From contig NZ_JUIV01000008.1 in NCBI RefSeq assembly GCF_004151235.1, forward strand, positions 1 through 64,000: a stretch of 64,000 bases of DNA, in the 5' to 3' direction. Below the pieces are notes generated by a model. It worked only from the letters and a program-made list of their open reading frames with translations, had not been told where the DNA came from and did not search any database. The position numbers and the translations under genes are program-made. Every line of letters starts with the position of its first letter. Within the stretch, counting starts at the first letter, position 1. Positions 50,994 to 59,924 of this stretch are shown in pieces. The DNA comes from Flavobacterium anhuiense (lineage in GTDB: Bacteria > Bacteroidota > Bacteroidia > Flavobacteriales > Flavobacteriaceae).

Positions 50994-52214
50994 TCACAAT
51001 GAGATATCCCATTGTATTCTAAATCTCCATCCTTGTTGTAATGGAAGTGTTTTGTCTTGAAAACTAAAATAACTTACCTCTGAAGTCAATTTGTTTTTAT
51101 GCCCTTTAAAAAACCAATTAAAAGCCAGTGTAGATTCATCCTGTCTATTTTCTCTTATCGAATTATCAGGTCTGTATGCAGCGTGTCGGCCAGCCATCTC
51201 TAAGTGTTTTGGCCACCATTCAAAAACATTATGAAAAAAATATCCTGCCTGAACGTAATACCCTTTCATTATGGTGGTGTCATCATTATTTATTTTATCA
51301 ATGATTTCTTTATTGTGCCATTCGCTTTGCCAAGAAAAACCACGGTACATAAAAGCAGTTTCCAAATTCCATTGGTTGACTCTATACTGTCCTGGCAAAC
51401 CATTTTCAAAACCATCTAAAGATCCTCCTCCAGCTTGCGAGAATCTAGTGTATGGGCTTCGGTTGGTGATGGCTGAGAAAGCGATAATTGGAGTTGGTTT
51501 TTCGTGAAATTCTAAGTCACAGCCTTCAAAATCAAGAAATCTTCCTAAAAAATTCCATTGCGCTCTTCCAAAATACATTAAATGATTATCGTCATTAGAA
51601 GTGCTTCCTCGTCCAGTTCCTGTCAGAGCCGCGGCCCAATAATTGAAATCGGCAATTCCAGCTCCTTTCAAATGACCGTAAACTTCAACTCCCAATTGCC
51701 TATCAACTGTAAAAGGACGATTAATTAAGGATCGATCAACCATTTGTTGTTCTCCGCTGCTGATGAATCTTTCACGAGTAAATTCAGTTTTCCATTGTCC
51801 AACTTTAAAACTCAGAAAATCCCATTTTTCAATCATTATTCTGAAATCCAATAAATTGGACTGACTCAATTCATATTCCCAATAATATTTAAGCCAAGGT
51901 TCAAAAGCATGACCGCCGACTTTTAATCTGGCACGGTTTATTTTGAAAGTGGTTTTAGCATCTTGGCTATAATCATCGTAAGTTAATGGATCTGTATCAT
52001 TTGGCGTTGAAAAGCGAAACTGCAGACGGCTTGCCAATTGAAACAGAAATTTTTTGTCTCGGGTTTCCAATTCAATTCCTTTACTGCCATAACGAACATT
52101 CATTAATTTTGTAGTGTCTTTTTCTTGTTGCGAAAATCCTTTAAAACCAATTAATAAAAGGAAAATGAAGAGTAGGTTTCTAGAAATACGATTTGATTTA
52201 TTTGAGCAGCACAT
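50994..52214 (-). CDS. OprO/OprP-type outer-membrane porin
   Basis: A protein of about 406 residues. The signal RNLLFIFLLLIGFKGFSQQ begins at about residue 12 of the start used (MCCSNKSN...). An earlier Met at 52262 would overlap the upstream gene. It is beta-barrel-like with repeated amphipathic strands (LKVGGHAFEPWLKYYWEYEL, KVGQWKTEFTRERF) and a C-terminus GWRFRIQWDISL. It matches the phosphate-selective porin O/P group by overall pattern; which anion it passes is unknown. Within a sulfatase cluster sulfate or a sulfated sugar is possible by context only. Confidence 0.78.
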   Translation of the reverse strand: MCCSNKSNRISRNLLFIFLLLIGFKGFSQQEKDTTKLMNVRYGSKGIELETRDKKFLFQLASRLQFRFSTPNDTDPLTYDDYSQDAKTTFKINRARLKVGGHAFEPWLKYYWEYELSQSNLLDFRIMIEKWDFLSFKVGQWKTEFTRERFISSGEQQMVDRSLINRPFTVDRQLGVEVYGHLKGAGIADFNYWAAALTGTGRGSTSNDDNHLMYFGRAQWNFLGRFLDFEGCDLEFHEKPTPIIAFSAITNRSPYTRFSQAGGGSLDGFENGLPGQYRVNQWNLETAFMYRGFSWQSEWHNKEIIDKINNDDTTIMKGYYVQAGYFFHNVFEWWPKHLEMAGRHAAYRPDNSIRENRQDESTLAFNWFFKGHKNKLTSEVSYFSFQDKTLPLQQGWRFRIQWDISL

Positions 52215-52236
52215 AAGATCAATAGGTTTGTATAAA

Positions 52237-52815
52237 TTATTTTCCTCCAAAGTTTTTTGCAATTCCTAAACCAATTCCCCAGCTGTCGTATGCATTCCAT
52301 TTAAAGTCGTAACTCGCAGTTCCAAAAATTTCCCATCCTTTAGGAAGTTCATAACCATATTCTACACCAGCACGGGTTAAGAAAAAATCTTCTTCTTTCG
52401 CAAATTCGCCACCAAAACCCAAAAGAAAACTCCAATGTTCGTTTGGTTTATAAATTCCCATAAGAGCAGGGGCAATAGGATAACTTCTTTCAACAGTTTC
52501 TTTCCCGTCTCCGCTTGCGTAAACCTTTTCTACTTTAAATTTTTCTACAATAAAATCGGTATGAAGACCAATAGCCCATTTTTCATGAAACTGAAACGTA
52601 TAATCAATTCCCCAAGCAGGAAGCGTTAAAGTTTCTCGATTTCCTTCGTCATCACGGCCTTCGAAAACATGAACATGATTGATAGAAATGCCAATTTGAT
52701 GGTGTCGACTAAAAGCTTTTTCTTCGTTTTCCTGAGCTGAGATTTTGTTTTGAATGATTAAGTACAAAAGAGCTGTTAGAAAAAGTGTTTTTTTAAGATG
52801 GCTTGTACTAGTCAT
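52237..52815 (-). CDS. Small outer-membrane beta-barrel-like protein
   Basis: A 192-residue protein with signal peptide (to about 27, ending SAQ). The body alternates hydrophobic/polar strands (HHQIGISINHVHVFEG, WGIDYTFQFHEKWAIGLHTD, WSFLLGFGGEF, GWEIFGTASYDFKWNAYDSWGIGLGIAKNFGGK), consistent with an 8-stranded barrel. No named family was recognised. It is the second gene of the sulfatase cluster, between the sulfatase and the porin, 22 bp before the porin start. Confidence 0.7.
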   Translation of the reverse strand: MTSTSHLKKTLFLTALLYLIIQNKISAQENEEKAFSRHHQIGISINHVHVFEGRDDEGNRETLTLPAWGIDYTFQFHEKWAIGLHTDFIVEKFKVEKVYASGDGKETVERSYPIAPALMGIYKPNEHWSFLLGFGGEFAKEEDFFLTRAGVEYGYELPKGWEIFGTASYDFKWNAYDSWGIGLGIAKNFGGK

Positions 52816-52843
52816 TGTGATTTAGTTTTTAATCTTTAATTAA

Positions 52844-52889
52844 AAAGAGGTATTTTATTTACTTTTTTGTAGCATATAAATACCTCTTT
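52844..52889 (-). terminator. Possible terminator or attenuator after the sulfatase gene
   Basis: AAAGAGGTATTT (52844-52855) pairs exactly with AAATACCTCTTT (52878-52889). It lies between the sulfatase stop and the next gene's start, so the downstream genes may be expressed at lower level than the sulfatase or from read-through. Confidence 0.6.
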
Positions 52890-52908
52890 AATTTTGTTTT
52901 TTTATAGA

Positions 52909-55344
52909 CTATTCGCTTTTCATAATTCTTAAAGCTTCTTTGTTAAGGTCTTCATAGCTTTGTTCGCTAATATCGACACCAACACCTAAGATTTCTCCAC
53001 CTTTAAAAGTGCCTGGTGATTTATATTGATGACTTACAGCGTCGCCACTATCAAATCCTACACAAAGACCATCACCAGAAAGTGTGAATTTGCCAGGTTG
53101 TGTTTTCATAGGGCCTTTGGCTACTTCTTTTCCGTCAATGTATAAATGACCTGTACCAATTTGTTCTCCGTTTTTACCGGTACTTTCTCTTACAAACTCA
53201 AAACCTAAGGCATGTTTACCAGGAGTTAAGGTAGCCGATGAAACAAAAGTTTGTTCTGGCTGAATTCCTAAGAAATTATAAACATAGTATAACTTATTGT
53301 CTTTGATGAATAAAGAGTGTCCTCCAAAGCGAGATCCGTGAGCAAAAACTACTCCTGAAGCTCCCGATTTAATATCTACATCGCCTACAATTTTGTATGA
53401 ACGACCACGTACGTTTACTGCTACACCTTCTGGTACGGCAGCAGTTCCAGGATAGTAAATGTAACGAGTTTTTGGTTTTTCTTGAGAAGGACGTTCTGTG
53501 CTTAATAATTCCATAGGAGAACGGTCGTCTAGAGGTAAAACTAAATTTTTATTCGCTTCTTCAAACCAAGCATCTTTAAGTTCTTTTAATTTGTCAGGGT
53601 TCTTTTTAGCCAAATTGTTTGACTCAGCTCTGTCCACATCTACATTGTACAATTCCCACTCGTCTTTGTCAAAGTTGCTTTTACCCGTAAGTGGTACGTG
53701 TACAGCAACTGCTTTCCAACCGTCTTTCCAAATGGCTCTAGTACCTAACATAGTGTAATACTGAATGTGTTTTTGAGTAGGAGCATCTGGTTTAGCATCA
53801 AACGAGTATTTCATTGAAACTCCAGATAATGGATATTGATCTACGCCATTATATTTAGTAGGCATTTCTAAACCACAGATGTCTAAAATTGTAGGTACAA
53901 TGTCAGTAGAATGGTGGTATTGATTACGGATTTCACCTCTGGCTTTAATTCCTTTTGGCCATGAAATTACTAATGCATCACAAGTTCCTCCTGCATAATT
54001 ACTGTAACGTTTAAACATTTTGTAAGGAGCAGAGAAAGCCGCAGCCCATCCAGTAGGATAATGCTCGTAAGTATCTGGGCCTCCTAGTTTATCCAAATAT
54101 TTTAAATTTTCAGATAATTCATCAGGATAACCATTAAAGAATTTGTTTTCGTTTACAGATCCAGAAGGAGAACCTTCGCCAGAAGCACCATTATCGGCTG
54201 CGTAAAGAACTACAGTGTTTTCTAACTGACCTGTTTTTTCTAAATACTCAATAACACGTCCTACTTGAGCATCAGTGTATTCGGAGAAACCTGCATACAC
54301 TTCAGCTAGTTTTGAGAATAATTTTTTCTCATCAGCACTTAGTTTATTCCAAGGTTTTACATAATCACCAGGATTAGCAATATTAGGAGGTAAGAAATTG
54401 AAATCGGTGTTTTTAGTTCCTTTAGGCACAATTCCTTTAGCAATCATGCGAGGTAATACCCATTCGCGATAGGCATCGTAACCAGCATCAAATTTTCCTT
54501 TGTATTTAGCAATGTACTCTTCTGGTGCATGGTGTGGTGCATGGTTCGCTCCAGGACAATACCACATATACCATGGTTTAGAAGGGTTGGTGGCTTTTTG
54601 GTCTTTGATATATTCAATGGCTTTATCGGCTAAATCTTTAGATAAGTGGTACCCTTCTTCAGGAGTGTAAGGCGCCTCAATAAAGTGGTTGTCTTCTATT
54701 AAATCAGGATACCATTGGTTGGTTTCGCCTCCTATGAATCCATAATAGCGGTCAAAGCCCATTTGGGTTGGCCATTGTGCTTTGGAACCTCCAGAAGAAA
54801 CGTCTTGTTCAGGTACGTTGTGGTTTTTTCCAATCCAGAAAGTACTCCATCCTGCTTGTTGTAATACTTGACCAATAGTAGCACACTGAGCTGGGATTTG
54901 TCCGTTTGCTCCAGGATAACCATCTGTCGTTTCGGTGATGGATGCCATACCATTTAAGTGGTGGTTGCGACCCGTTAATAAAGTAGAACGAGTTGGCGAA
55001 CATAATGCTGTAGTATGCCATTGGGTATAGGTAATACCATTGTCTGCTAATTTTTGTAGTGTTGGCATGTTGATGGCTCCTCCATAAGGAGACCAGGCAG
55101 CCTGTCCTGTGTCGTCGTATAAGATAAACAATACGTTTGGCGCACCTTCTGGAGCTGATTTTTTGGTGTAGGGTTTCCAGTCTGGTTTTGAATTTCTAAT
55201 GTCAAGTTCGATGACACCATGGAAATTCTCTTTTGTTACTTTCTGCGGATCTGCCTGAGCAGATATTTTTGAAGTTAAGCCAAATGAAAGGCAAAATAGC
55301 AGGGTGAAAATACTTTTCAGGATGAATTGTTTACTGACTTTCAT
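52909..55344 (-). CDS. Arylsulfatase (S1 family, Cys-type)
   Basis: An 811-residue secreted sulfatase, signal peptide to about 30. The metal Asp pair is in LYDDTG (Asp77, Asp78), and the active site is Cys115-S-P-T-R119 followed by STLLTGR, the Cys-type motif that needs conversion to formylglycine. ADNGASGEG carries late metal ligands. A C-terminal beta domain (about 620-800, VYNFLGIQPEQT, HLYIDGKEVAKG) is extra to a minimal sulfatase. It hydrolyses sulfate esters in the periplasm or outside. Substrate is unknown. The maturase at 48713-49843 lies in the same cluster. Confidence 0.92.
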   Translation of the reverse strand: MKVSKQFILKSIFTLLFCLSFGLTSKISAQADPQKVTKENFHGVIELDIRNSKPDWKPYTKKSAPEGAPNVLFILYDDTGQAAWSPYGGAINMPTLQKLADNGITYTQWHTTALCSPTRSTLLTGRNHHLNGMASITETTDGYPGANGQIPAQCATIGQVLQQAGWSTFWIGKNHNVPEQDVSSGGSKAQWPTQMGFDRYYGFIGGETNQWYPDLIEDNHFIEAPYTPEEGYHLSKDLADKAIEYIKDQKATNPSKPWYMWYCPGANHAPHHAPEEYIAKYKGKFDAGYDAYREWVLPRMIAKGIVPKGTKNTDFNFLPPNIANPGDYVKPWNKLSADEKKLFSKLAEVYAGFSEYTDAQVGRVIEYLEKTGQLENTVVLYAADNGASGEGSPSGSVNENKFFNGYPDELSENLKYLDKLGGPDTYEHYPTGWAAAFSAPYKMFKRYSNYAGGTCDALVISWPKGIKARGEIRNQYHHSTDIVPTILDICGLEMPTKYNGVDQYPLSGVSMKYSFDAKPDAPTQKHIQYYTMLGTRAIWKDGWKAVAVHVPLTGKSNFDKDEWELYNVDVDRAESNNLAKKNPDKLKELKDAWFEEANKNLVLPLDDRSPMELLSTERPSQEKPKTRYIYYPGTAAVPEGVAVNVRGRSYKIVGDVDIKSGASGVVFAHGSRFGGHSLFIKDNKLYYVYNFLGIQPEQTFVSSATLTPGKHALGFEFVRESTGKNGEQIGTGHLYIDGKEVAKGPMKTQPGKFTLSGDGLCVGFDSGDAVSHQYKSPGTFKGGEILGVGVDISEQSYEDLNKEALRIMKSE

Positions 55345-55681
55345 GATTAAAGTTATTAATTAATTAATCTTTTTAAGGGTACTCTTTTGAATCTGGATAT
55401 AAAAACAATCTAAAAAGAATAGAATTTCTATTCTTTTATAAATCAATCTATTTTGATGGTATATATGAGATGAATATCTCAAAAGTAAAGATTATTAACC
55501 TCAGAGAGGATTTTAGAAGAGCCAAACTTGTTTCATTTTATAACTTGCAACATAAAAAAAACACGTTTTTGGGCTATTGCATTCTAATTTTTTAAAATTG
55601 TTTTATTTATAGATGAAATAATTAAACAAAAATGAAATTATTTGTTTTTTGTAAAAAAGCACCTTTTTAAACTATAATATT
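55345..55681. other. AT-rich region upstream of the sulfatase cluster and pyrD
   Basis: About 340 bp between divergent genes with no visible gene and no strong palindrome. Minus-strand TACTTTTG at 55480-55487 is a candidate -7 box for the sulfatase, which would leave a leader of about 130 nt. Confidence 0.45.
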
Positions 55682-55689
55682 TAAATTTG
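55682..55689 (+). promoter_or_regulatory. Candidate -7 box for pyrD
   Basis: TAAATTTG fits TAnnTTTG, 29 bp upstream of the pyrD ATG. Confidence 0.5.
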
Positions 55690-55717
55690 CAGCCAAAATA
55701 ACAACAACACAACTCTT

Positions 55718-56752
55718 ATGTATAAATTGATAATTCGTCCGATACTTTTTTGTTTTGATCCAGAAAAAGTGCATTACTTTACTTTCTCATTTGTAAAATT
55801 CATTTCAAAAATCCCTGGAGTTTCGGCAATTATAAGATCGATTTATGAAGTAAAAGACACTAGATTAGAAAGAGAAGTTTTCGGAATTAAATTTAAAAAC
55901 CCAGTTGGACTTGCTGCAGGTTTTGATAAAGATGCGAAACTGTATAAAGAACTAGGCGATTTTGGTTTTGGTTTTATCGAAATCGGAACTGTAACGCCAG
56001 TTGGACAAGAAGGAAATCCAAAAAAACGTTTGTTCCGTCTAAAAGAAGATCAAGCGATTATTAACCGAATGGGGTTTAATAATGGTGGAGTTTTGGAAGC
56101 TGTAGAGCGTCTTAAAAATAACTCAGGTGTTTTAATTGGTGGAAATATCGGAAAGAATAAAGTGACCGATAACGAAGATGCCGTAAAAGATTATATCATT
56201 TGTTTTGATGCACTTTTTAATCATGTAGATTATTTTGTAGTGAATGTAAGTTCGCCAAATACACCAAATTTAAGAGCTTTACAAGATAAAGAACCTTTGA
56301 CAGCCTTATTGCAGACTTTACAGAACAGAAATATCGAAAAGCAAAAAACAAGCACGCAAAAAGTAAAACCAATTCTTTTAAAAATTGCTCCAGACTTAAC
56401 AGATGAGCAGTTATTAGATATCATTGATATTGTAAAAACAACTCAAATTGCAGGTGTAATTGCAACAAATACCACTATTTCTAGAGAAGGATTGCAATCT
56501 TCGAATCAAACAGAAATGGGAGGTTTATCTGGAAAACCATTAACGAAACGTTCTACAGAAGTAATTCGTTTTCTTTCAGAAAAAAGCAATAAAGCATTCC
56601 CAATTATTGGAGTAGGAGGAATTCATTCTGCAGATGATGCAATTGAAAAATTAAACGCAGGAGCAAGTTTGGTACAATTGTACACTGGATTTATTTATGA
56701 AGGTCCAGCATTGATAAAAGCAATCAACAAAAAAGTTTTAGAGCAATTGTAA
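55718..56752 (+). CDS. pyrD: Dihydroorotate dehydrogenase (quinone), class 2
   Basis: A 344-residue FMN enzyme of pyrimidine synthesis. The N-terminal helix ([23 protein letters not shown]) docks to the membrane and quinone. [39 protein letters not shown] and the catalytic serine region fit class 2. FMN phosphate contacts are in [15 protein letters not shown]. Its last 15 bp overlap the 3' end of the convergent DUF3307 gene. Confidence 0.95.
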   Translation: MYKLIIRPILFCFDPEKVHYFTFSFVKFISKIPGVSAIIRSIYEVKDTRLEREVFGIKFKNPVGLAAGFDKDAKLYKELGDFGFGFIEIGTVTPVGQEGNPKKRLFRLKEDQAIINRMGFNNGGVLEAVERLKNNSGVLIGGNIGKNKVTDNEDAVKDYIICFDALFNHVDYFVVNVSSPNTPNLRALQDKEPLTALLQTLQNRNIEKQKTSTQKVKPILLKIAPDLTDEQLLDIIDIVKTTQIAGVIATNTTISREGLQSSNQTEMGGLSGKPLTKRSTEVIRFLSEKSNKAFPIIGVGGIHSADDAIEKLNAGASLVQLYTGFIYEGPALIKAINKKVLEQL

Positions 56753-57454
56753 AAATAAAGCTTGAACGGATAATCCGGCAAGTATTGCCATTCCAAAGCT
56801 GATTAAAGTTCCGATTAAAACATATTCGGTCAATTTTCTGTCTTTGGCTTCTTTTAAATCTCCGAATCTGAAAATAGATTTTGCAGCCAATAAAAATCCG
56901 ATTGCTTCAAAATGTCCGGTTAAAATAAAACCGAAAACAAATAAGCGTTCTAAAATACCAATATAATTTCCAGCAGCAATTAGTGAGTTATCCTGATTGC
57001 TGTTTTTGCTTTCTGGCGCCCAGATTGAGATAATGGTTTTTATAAAAATAGAGGTTGGTTTGGTGAGCAATAAAAATCCAGTTAACAAGATCCAGAATTG
57101 ATTGTCTTCCCAGAAACTAGGAATAGGCTTATTTTCATAAAGAAGCGCAATTCCAATTAAAATTAAAATATGAGCAATTTGGTCGACTACAAACCAAGTG
57201 CGTTTTGTTTTATTTTTCTGGAAATTCAGTTTGATTAAATCAATAATGCCATGCGTAACGGCAATAATTACGGCATAGGGTATAAAATTGATTTCTCCAA
57301 CCAGAATTGCCGCCAGCGCTCCATGAAGTAAAATATGAATGTATAAGTAAATGCTTTTATGTTTCTTAATTTCTTTGTCGGCTACCCAAGAATTAGGCTG
57401 CCAGATAAAATCACCTAACAAATGAGCAAGAAGCAGTTTTATAAATAAAATCAT
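56738..57454 (-). CDS. DUF3307 membrane protein
   Basis: A 238-residue integral membrane protein with about five to seven hydrophobic segments. The start [21 protein letters not shown] with [10 protein letters not shown] fits DUF3307. The function is unknown. It is encoded 3' of a SatD-like regulator, with a 4-bp overlap, a pairing known from other bacteria. The 3' end overlaps pyrD by 15 bp on the opposite strand. Confidence 0.85.
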   Translation of the reverse strand: MILFIKLLLAHLLGDFIWQPNSWVADKEIKKHKSIYLYIHILLHGALAAILVGEINFIPYAVIIAVTHGIIDLIKLNFQKNKTKRTWFVVDQIAHILILIGIALLYENKPIPSFWEDNQFWILLTGFLLLTKPTSIFIKTIISIWAPESKNSNQDNSLIAAGNYIGILERLFVFGFILTGHFEAIGFLLAAKSIFRFGDLKEAKDRKLTEYVLIGTLISFGMAILAGLSVQALFLQLL

Positions 57455-58071
57455 GGGGCTGTAAGTTGTTTTATTTGTTTTCTAAAATATCTGTCTAAAT
57501 TCTGAACCAGATCAAACTGAGCACGTTTTTGTCTTCTGCTCACAGCAGCTTGATTAATGCCTAGTTTCTGACCTATTTCTTCCTGCGATAAGGTTGGATT
57601 TTCAATTGCAACAGCTACAAATTCTGCCGATTGTACTAGCCAACTGTCCATAAAAGTTAATGCCAATTGTAGCATTAAATTCAGTTTTTCATCAAAATCA
57701 GTATCGCCTGTTCGCAGAGCCAACGTAACTTTTTGCTTTTTTAAAGTTTCAAAAAGCTCTCCTGAATTGATAAAAGCTGAACCATTGCTTTCAGAAATTC
57801 TTTCAGCATTATGCGTTTTATCTCCAAAACCAATACTCATACGGGCATCAGATTTAATGGCTCTTAAATGTGCTTTTATTAGAATAGCGGTAATCAGTGC
57901 ATCTTCTGGATTTCGGATTTCAACTTGAAATTCATCGCCGCGATAGATTTCCCACTGACTTGGCGTATGGCCAAACGGAGCTAAGATTTTTTTTAAATCT
58001 TCAACCCAATGTTCAGATTGCTGTTGTCTTGAACCTATTATGTCACCCGTAATTATACTAGTCATAATCAA
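57451..58071 (-). CDS. SatD-family protein with C-terminal HTH
   Basis: A 206-residue cytoplasmic protein. The N-terminal SatD domain starts SIITGDIIGSRQQ, with GDEFQVEI and SIGFGDK in a nucleotide-binding-like fold. The C-terminal LSQEEIGQKLGINQAAVSRRQKRA (about 165-190) is a sigma-70-region-4-like helix-turn-helix. It therefore may be a DNA-binding regulator, possibly sensing a nucleotide-type ligand. It overlaps DUF3307 by 4 bp. Three ATTAC-N8-GTAAT sites lie upstream, so it is a candidate for autoregulation. Confidence 0.85.
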   Translation of the reverse strand: MIMTSIITGDIIGSRQQQSEHWVEDLKKILAPFGHTPSQWEIYRGDEFQVEIRNPEDALITAILIKAHLRAIKSDARMSIGFGDKTHNAERISESNGSAFINSGELFETLKKQKVTLALRTGDTDFDEKLNLMLQLALTFMDSWLVQSAEFVAVAIENPTLSQEEIGQKLGINQAAVSRRQKRAQFDLVQNLDRYFRKQIKQLTAP

Positions 58072-58098
58072 ATATAATTAAAAAATAATAAACTTTCT

Positions 58099-58172
58099 AT
58101 TACAAATATAAGTAATAAAACTTAACATTACGTTTTTTGGTAATAATTTGAAATATTACGTTTTTAGGTAAT
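58099..58172. promoter_or_regulatory. Three phased operator-like inverted repeats upstream of satD
   Basis: ATTAC-N8-GTAAT occurs at 58099-58116, 58127-58144 and 58155-58172, each start exactly 28 bp from the previous. The half-sites are identical and the spacers differ. Site 1 overlaps the minus-strand -7 box TATATTTG (58103-58110) 32 bp from the satD start. The pattern is that of a cooperative repressor operator. The cognate regulator is inferred to be SatD. Confidence 0.75.
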
Positions 58173-58209
58173 AATTTTTGCACTTTCGATTTTTGCGACA
58201 GATTGTAAT

Positions 58210-58287
58210 GGCGCACTGCAGTGCGCCTCATGTCTAGTATTTCCAGCATTGCGGATTCCCTTTGCGTAGACGCACTGCAGTGCGTCT
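58210..58287. repeat. Pair of CGCACTGCAGTGCG palindromes
   Basis: GGCGCACTGCAGTGCGCC (58210-58227) and AGACGCACTGCAGTGCGTCT (58268-58287) share the core CGCACTGCAGTGCG. They are 40 bp apart in the satD/HMG-CoA lyase gap, GC-rich against the surroundings, and look like a dispersed repeat. Confidence 0.75.
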
Positions 58288-58334
58288 CTACAATTCAGAC
58301 TGTGTAACCCTGAACGGCAGATTTTAGAATGCTA

Positions 58335-58374
58335 TTAAATAAACTTATATAACTTATATGGTTTTAAAAAAAAC
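58335..58374 (+). repeat. Copy 2 of a dispersed upstream element
   Basis: TTAAATAAACTTATATAACT... continuing TATATGG and an A run. It is nearly identical to 34055-34093. Its left end is 97 bp upstream of the HMG-CoA lyase start, the same distance as copy 1 from the MFS start. Confidence 0.6.
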
Positions 58375-58431
58375 ATAATTTTTATTTCATTAAAAAAGAA
58401 ACTAACTTAGCCTTTACAAAAAGAATATGCT

Positions 58432-59298
58432 TTGAGTAAAGAAATTAAAATTATCGAGTGCCCTCGTGATGCCATGCAAGGTATTAAGGATTTTATTCCG
58501 ACAAAAAATAAAGTTACTTATATACAAGCTTTATTGCGAGTTGGCTTTGATACCATTGATTTTGGAAGTTTTGTTTCTCCAAAAGCTATTCCGCAGATGC
58601 AGGATACTGCTGCCGTTTTAGAACAGCTTGATTTGTCTCAAACATCAAGTAAATTGCTTTCTATTATTGCCAACACACAAGGTGCGATAACAGCTGCTAA
58701 CTATGAGCAGATTCAATATTTAGGTTTTCCATTTTCTATTTCTGAGAACTTTCAGATGCGTAATACACATAAAACTATTGCAGAATCTTTAGTTACACTG
58801 GAGGAAATTCTCGAAGTGGCAGATAAGAAAAACAAAGAAGTGGTTACGTATCTTTCTATGGGGTTCGGAAATCCTTATGGAGATCCTTGGAATGTTGAAA
58901 TTGTAGGCGAATGGACTGAAAAATTGGCTGGAATGGGAGTTAAAATCCTTTCGCTTTCTGATACTGTTGGAACTTCTACGCCAGAAGTCATTACCTATTT
59001 GTTTTCAGATTTGATTCCGAAATATCCTGAAATTGAATTCGGCGCTCATTTGCATACAACACCAGAAAGCTGGTTCGAAAAAATCGATGCTGCGGCAAAA
59101 GCTGGCTGTACGCGTTTTGATGGTGCAATTCAAGGTTTTGGAGGATGTCCAATGGCAACCGATAAACTAACAGGAAACATGCCAACAGAAAAACTGGTTT
59201 CTTATTTTACAGCCAATAAAAAAATTACAGGACTCAATTCTCTTAGCTTTGAAAGCGCTTATAATGAAGCTTCAAAATTGTTCGGAAAGTTTCATTAA
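58432..59298 (+). CDS. Hydroxymethylglutaryl-CoA lyase
   Basis: A 288-residue TIM-barrel lyase that splits HMG-CoA to acetyl-CoA and acetoacetate, the last step of leucine breakdown. IIECPRDAMQGIKDF is the N-terminal metal/catalytic region, SLSDTVGTST and HLHTTPES carry metal ligands, and GFGGCPMATDKLTGNM is the HMGL signature with the catalytic Cys. The start is TTG (58432); an ATG at 58427 meets a stop at once, and the next in-frame Met is inside the conserved region. It is divergent from satD. Confidence 0.9.
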   Translation: MSKEIKIIECPRDAMQGIKDFIPTKNKVTYIQALLRVGFDTIDFGSFVSPKAIPQMQDTAAVLEQLDLSQTSSKLLSIIANTQGAITAANYEQIQYLGFPFSISENFQMRNTHKTIAESLVTLEEILEVADKKNKEVVTYLSMGFGNPYGDPWNVEIVGEWTEKLAGMGVKILSLSDTVGTSTPEVITYLFSDLIPKYPEIEFGAHLHTTPESWFEKIDAAAKAGCTRFDGAIQGFGGCPMATDKLTGNMPTEKLVSYFTANKKITGLNSLSFESAYNEASKLFGKFH

Positions 59299-59372
59299 AA
59301 AAAGGTTATTTTTCTTACCTTCGGCAATAAATGTAGACATAATGCAGTTTTAGTATTGCCATAATTAATATC

Positions 59373-59924
59373 ATGAAATCAAGTCCTTCAAGTAAAATTT
59401 CAATTATATTATTTTCAGTTTTTTTATTGTTTTCCTGTTCAAGCGATTTAGATTTTAATCAGGTAAACGATTTTAAGCTTGAGCCTGTGTTTGTGGCAAA
59501 TCTTGCTTATTTTGATATTCCGGCGAATAAACTTGAAGATGATGGAAGTACAAATATTTATCCCGACGTAAGAGATTTTGATATTTTTAAAAATAAATTT
59601 TTTAATGAACGCCTTAAAAAAGCCGAGTTTGATTTTGAAATAGAGAATAACATAAATCGTTCTTTTGTCATAAACATGCTTTTGCTTGATGCAGAAAATA
59701 AGATCTTACAGACCATATCTTTTACAGTTCCATCCTATAAAGGAACGCCAAATGTTATAAAATACCCGACAGAAGTTTTTGAAAACGCGCGATTAGATCT
59801 TTTAAAACAAACCCAAAAAATTGGCTTTGTGGTAATAATTGCTGCGGGACCTCCATTGAATAGTGAGAGTACAGGAAATTTAAAATTAAGATCAAGTGCA
59901 ACGGCTTATTTAGTAATCGAATGA
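59373..59924 (+). CDS. Lipoprotein of unknown function, upstream of DUF5723
   Basis: A 183-residue lipoprotein, lipobox LLFSC (Cys22). The mature part is strand-rich (FEIENNINRSFVINMLLLDAEN). Its stop overlaps the start of the DUF5723 gene by 4 bp (ATGA), so the two are translationally coupled and likely act together at the outer membrane. No domain was recognised with confidence. Confidence 0.75.
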   Translation: MKSSPSSKISIILFSVFLLFSCSSDLDFNQVNDFKLEPVFVANLAYFDIPANKLEDDGSTNIYPDVRDFDIFKNKFFNERLKKAEFDFEIENNINRSFVINMLLLDAENKILQTISFTVPSYKGTPNVIKYPTEVFENARLDLLKQTQKIGFVVIIAAGPPLNSESTGNLKLRSSATAYLVIE

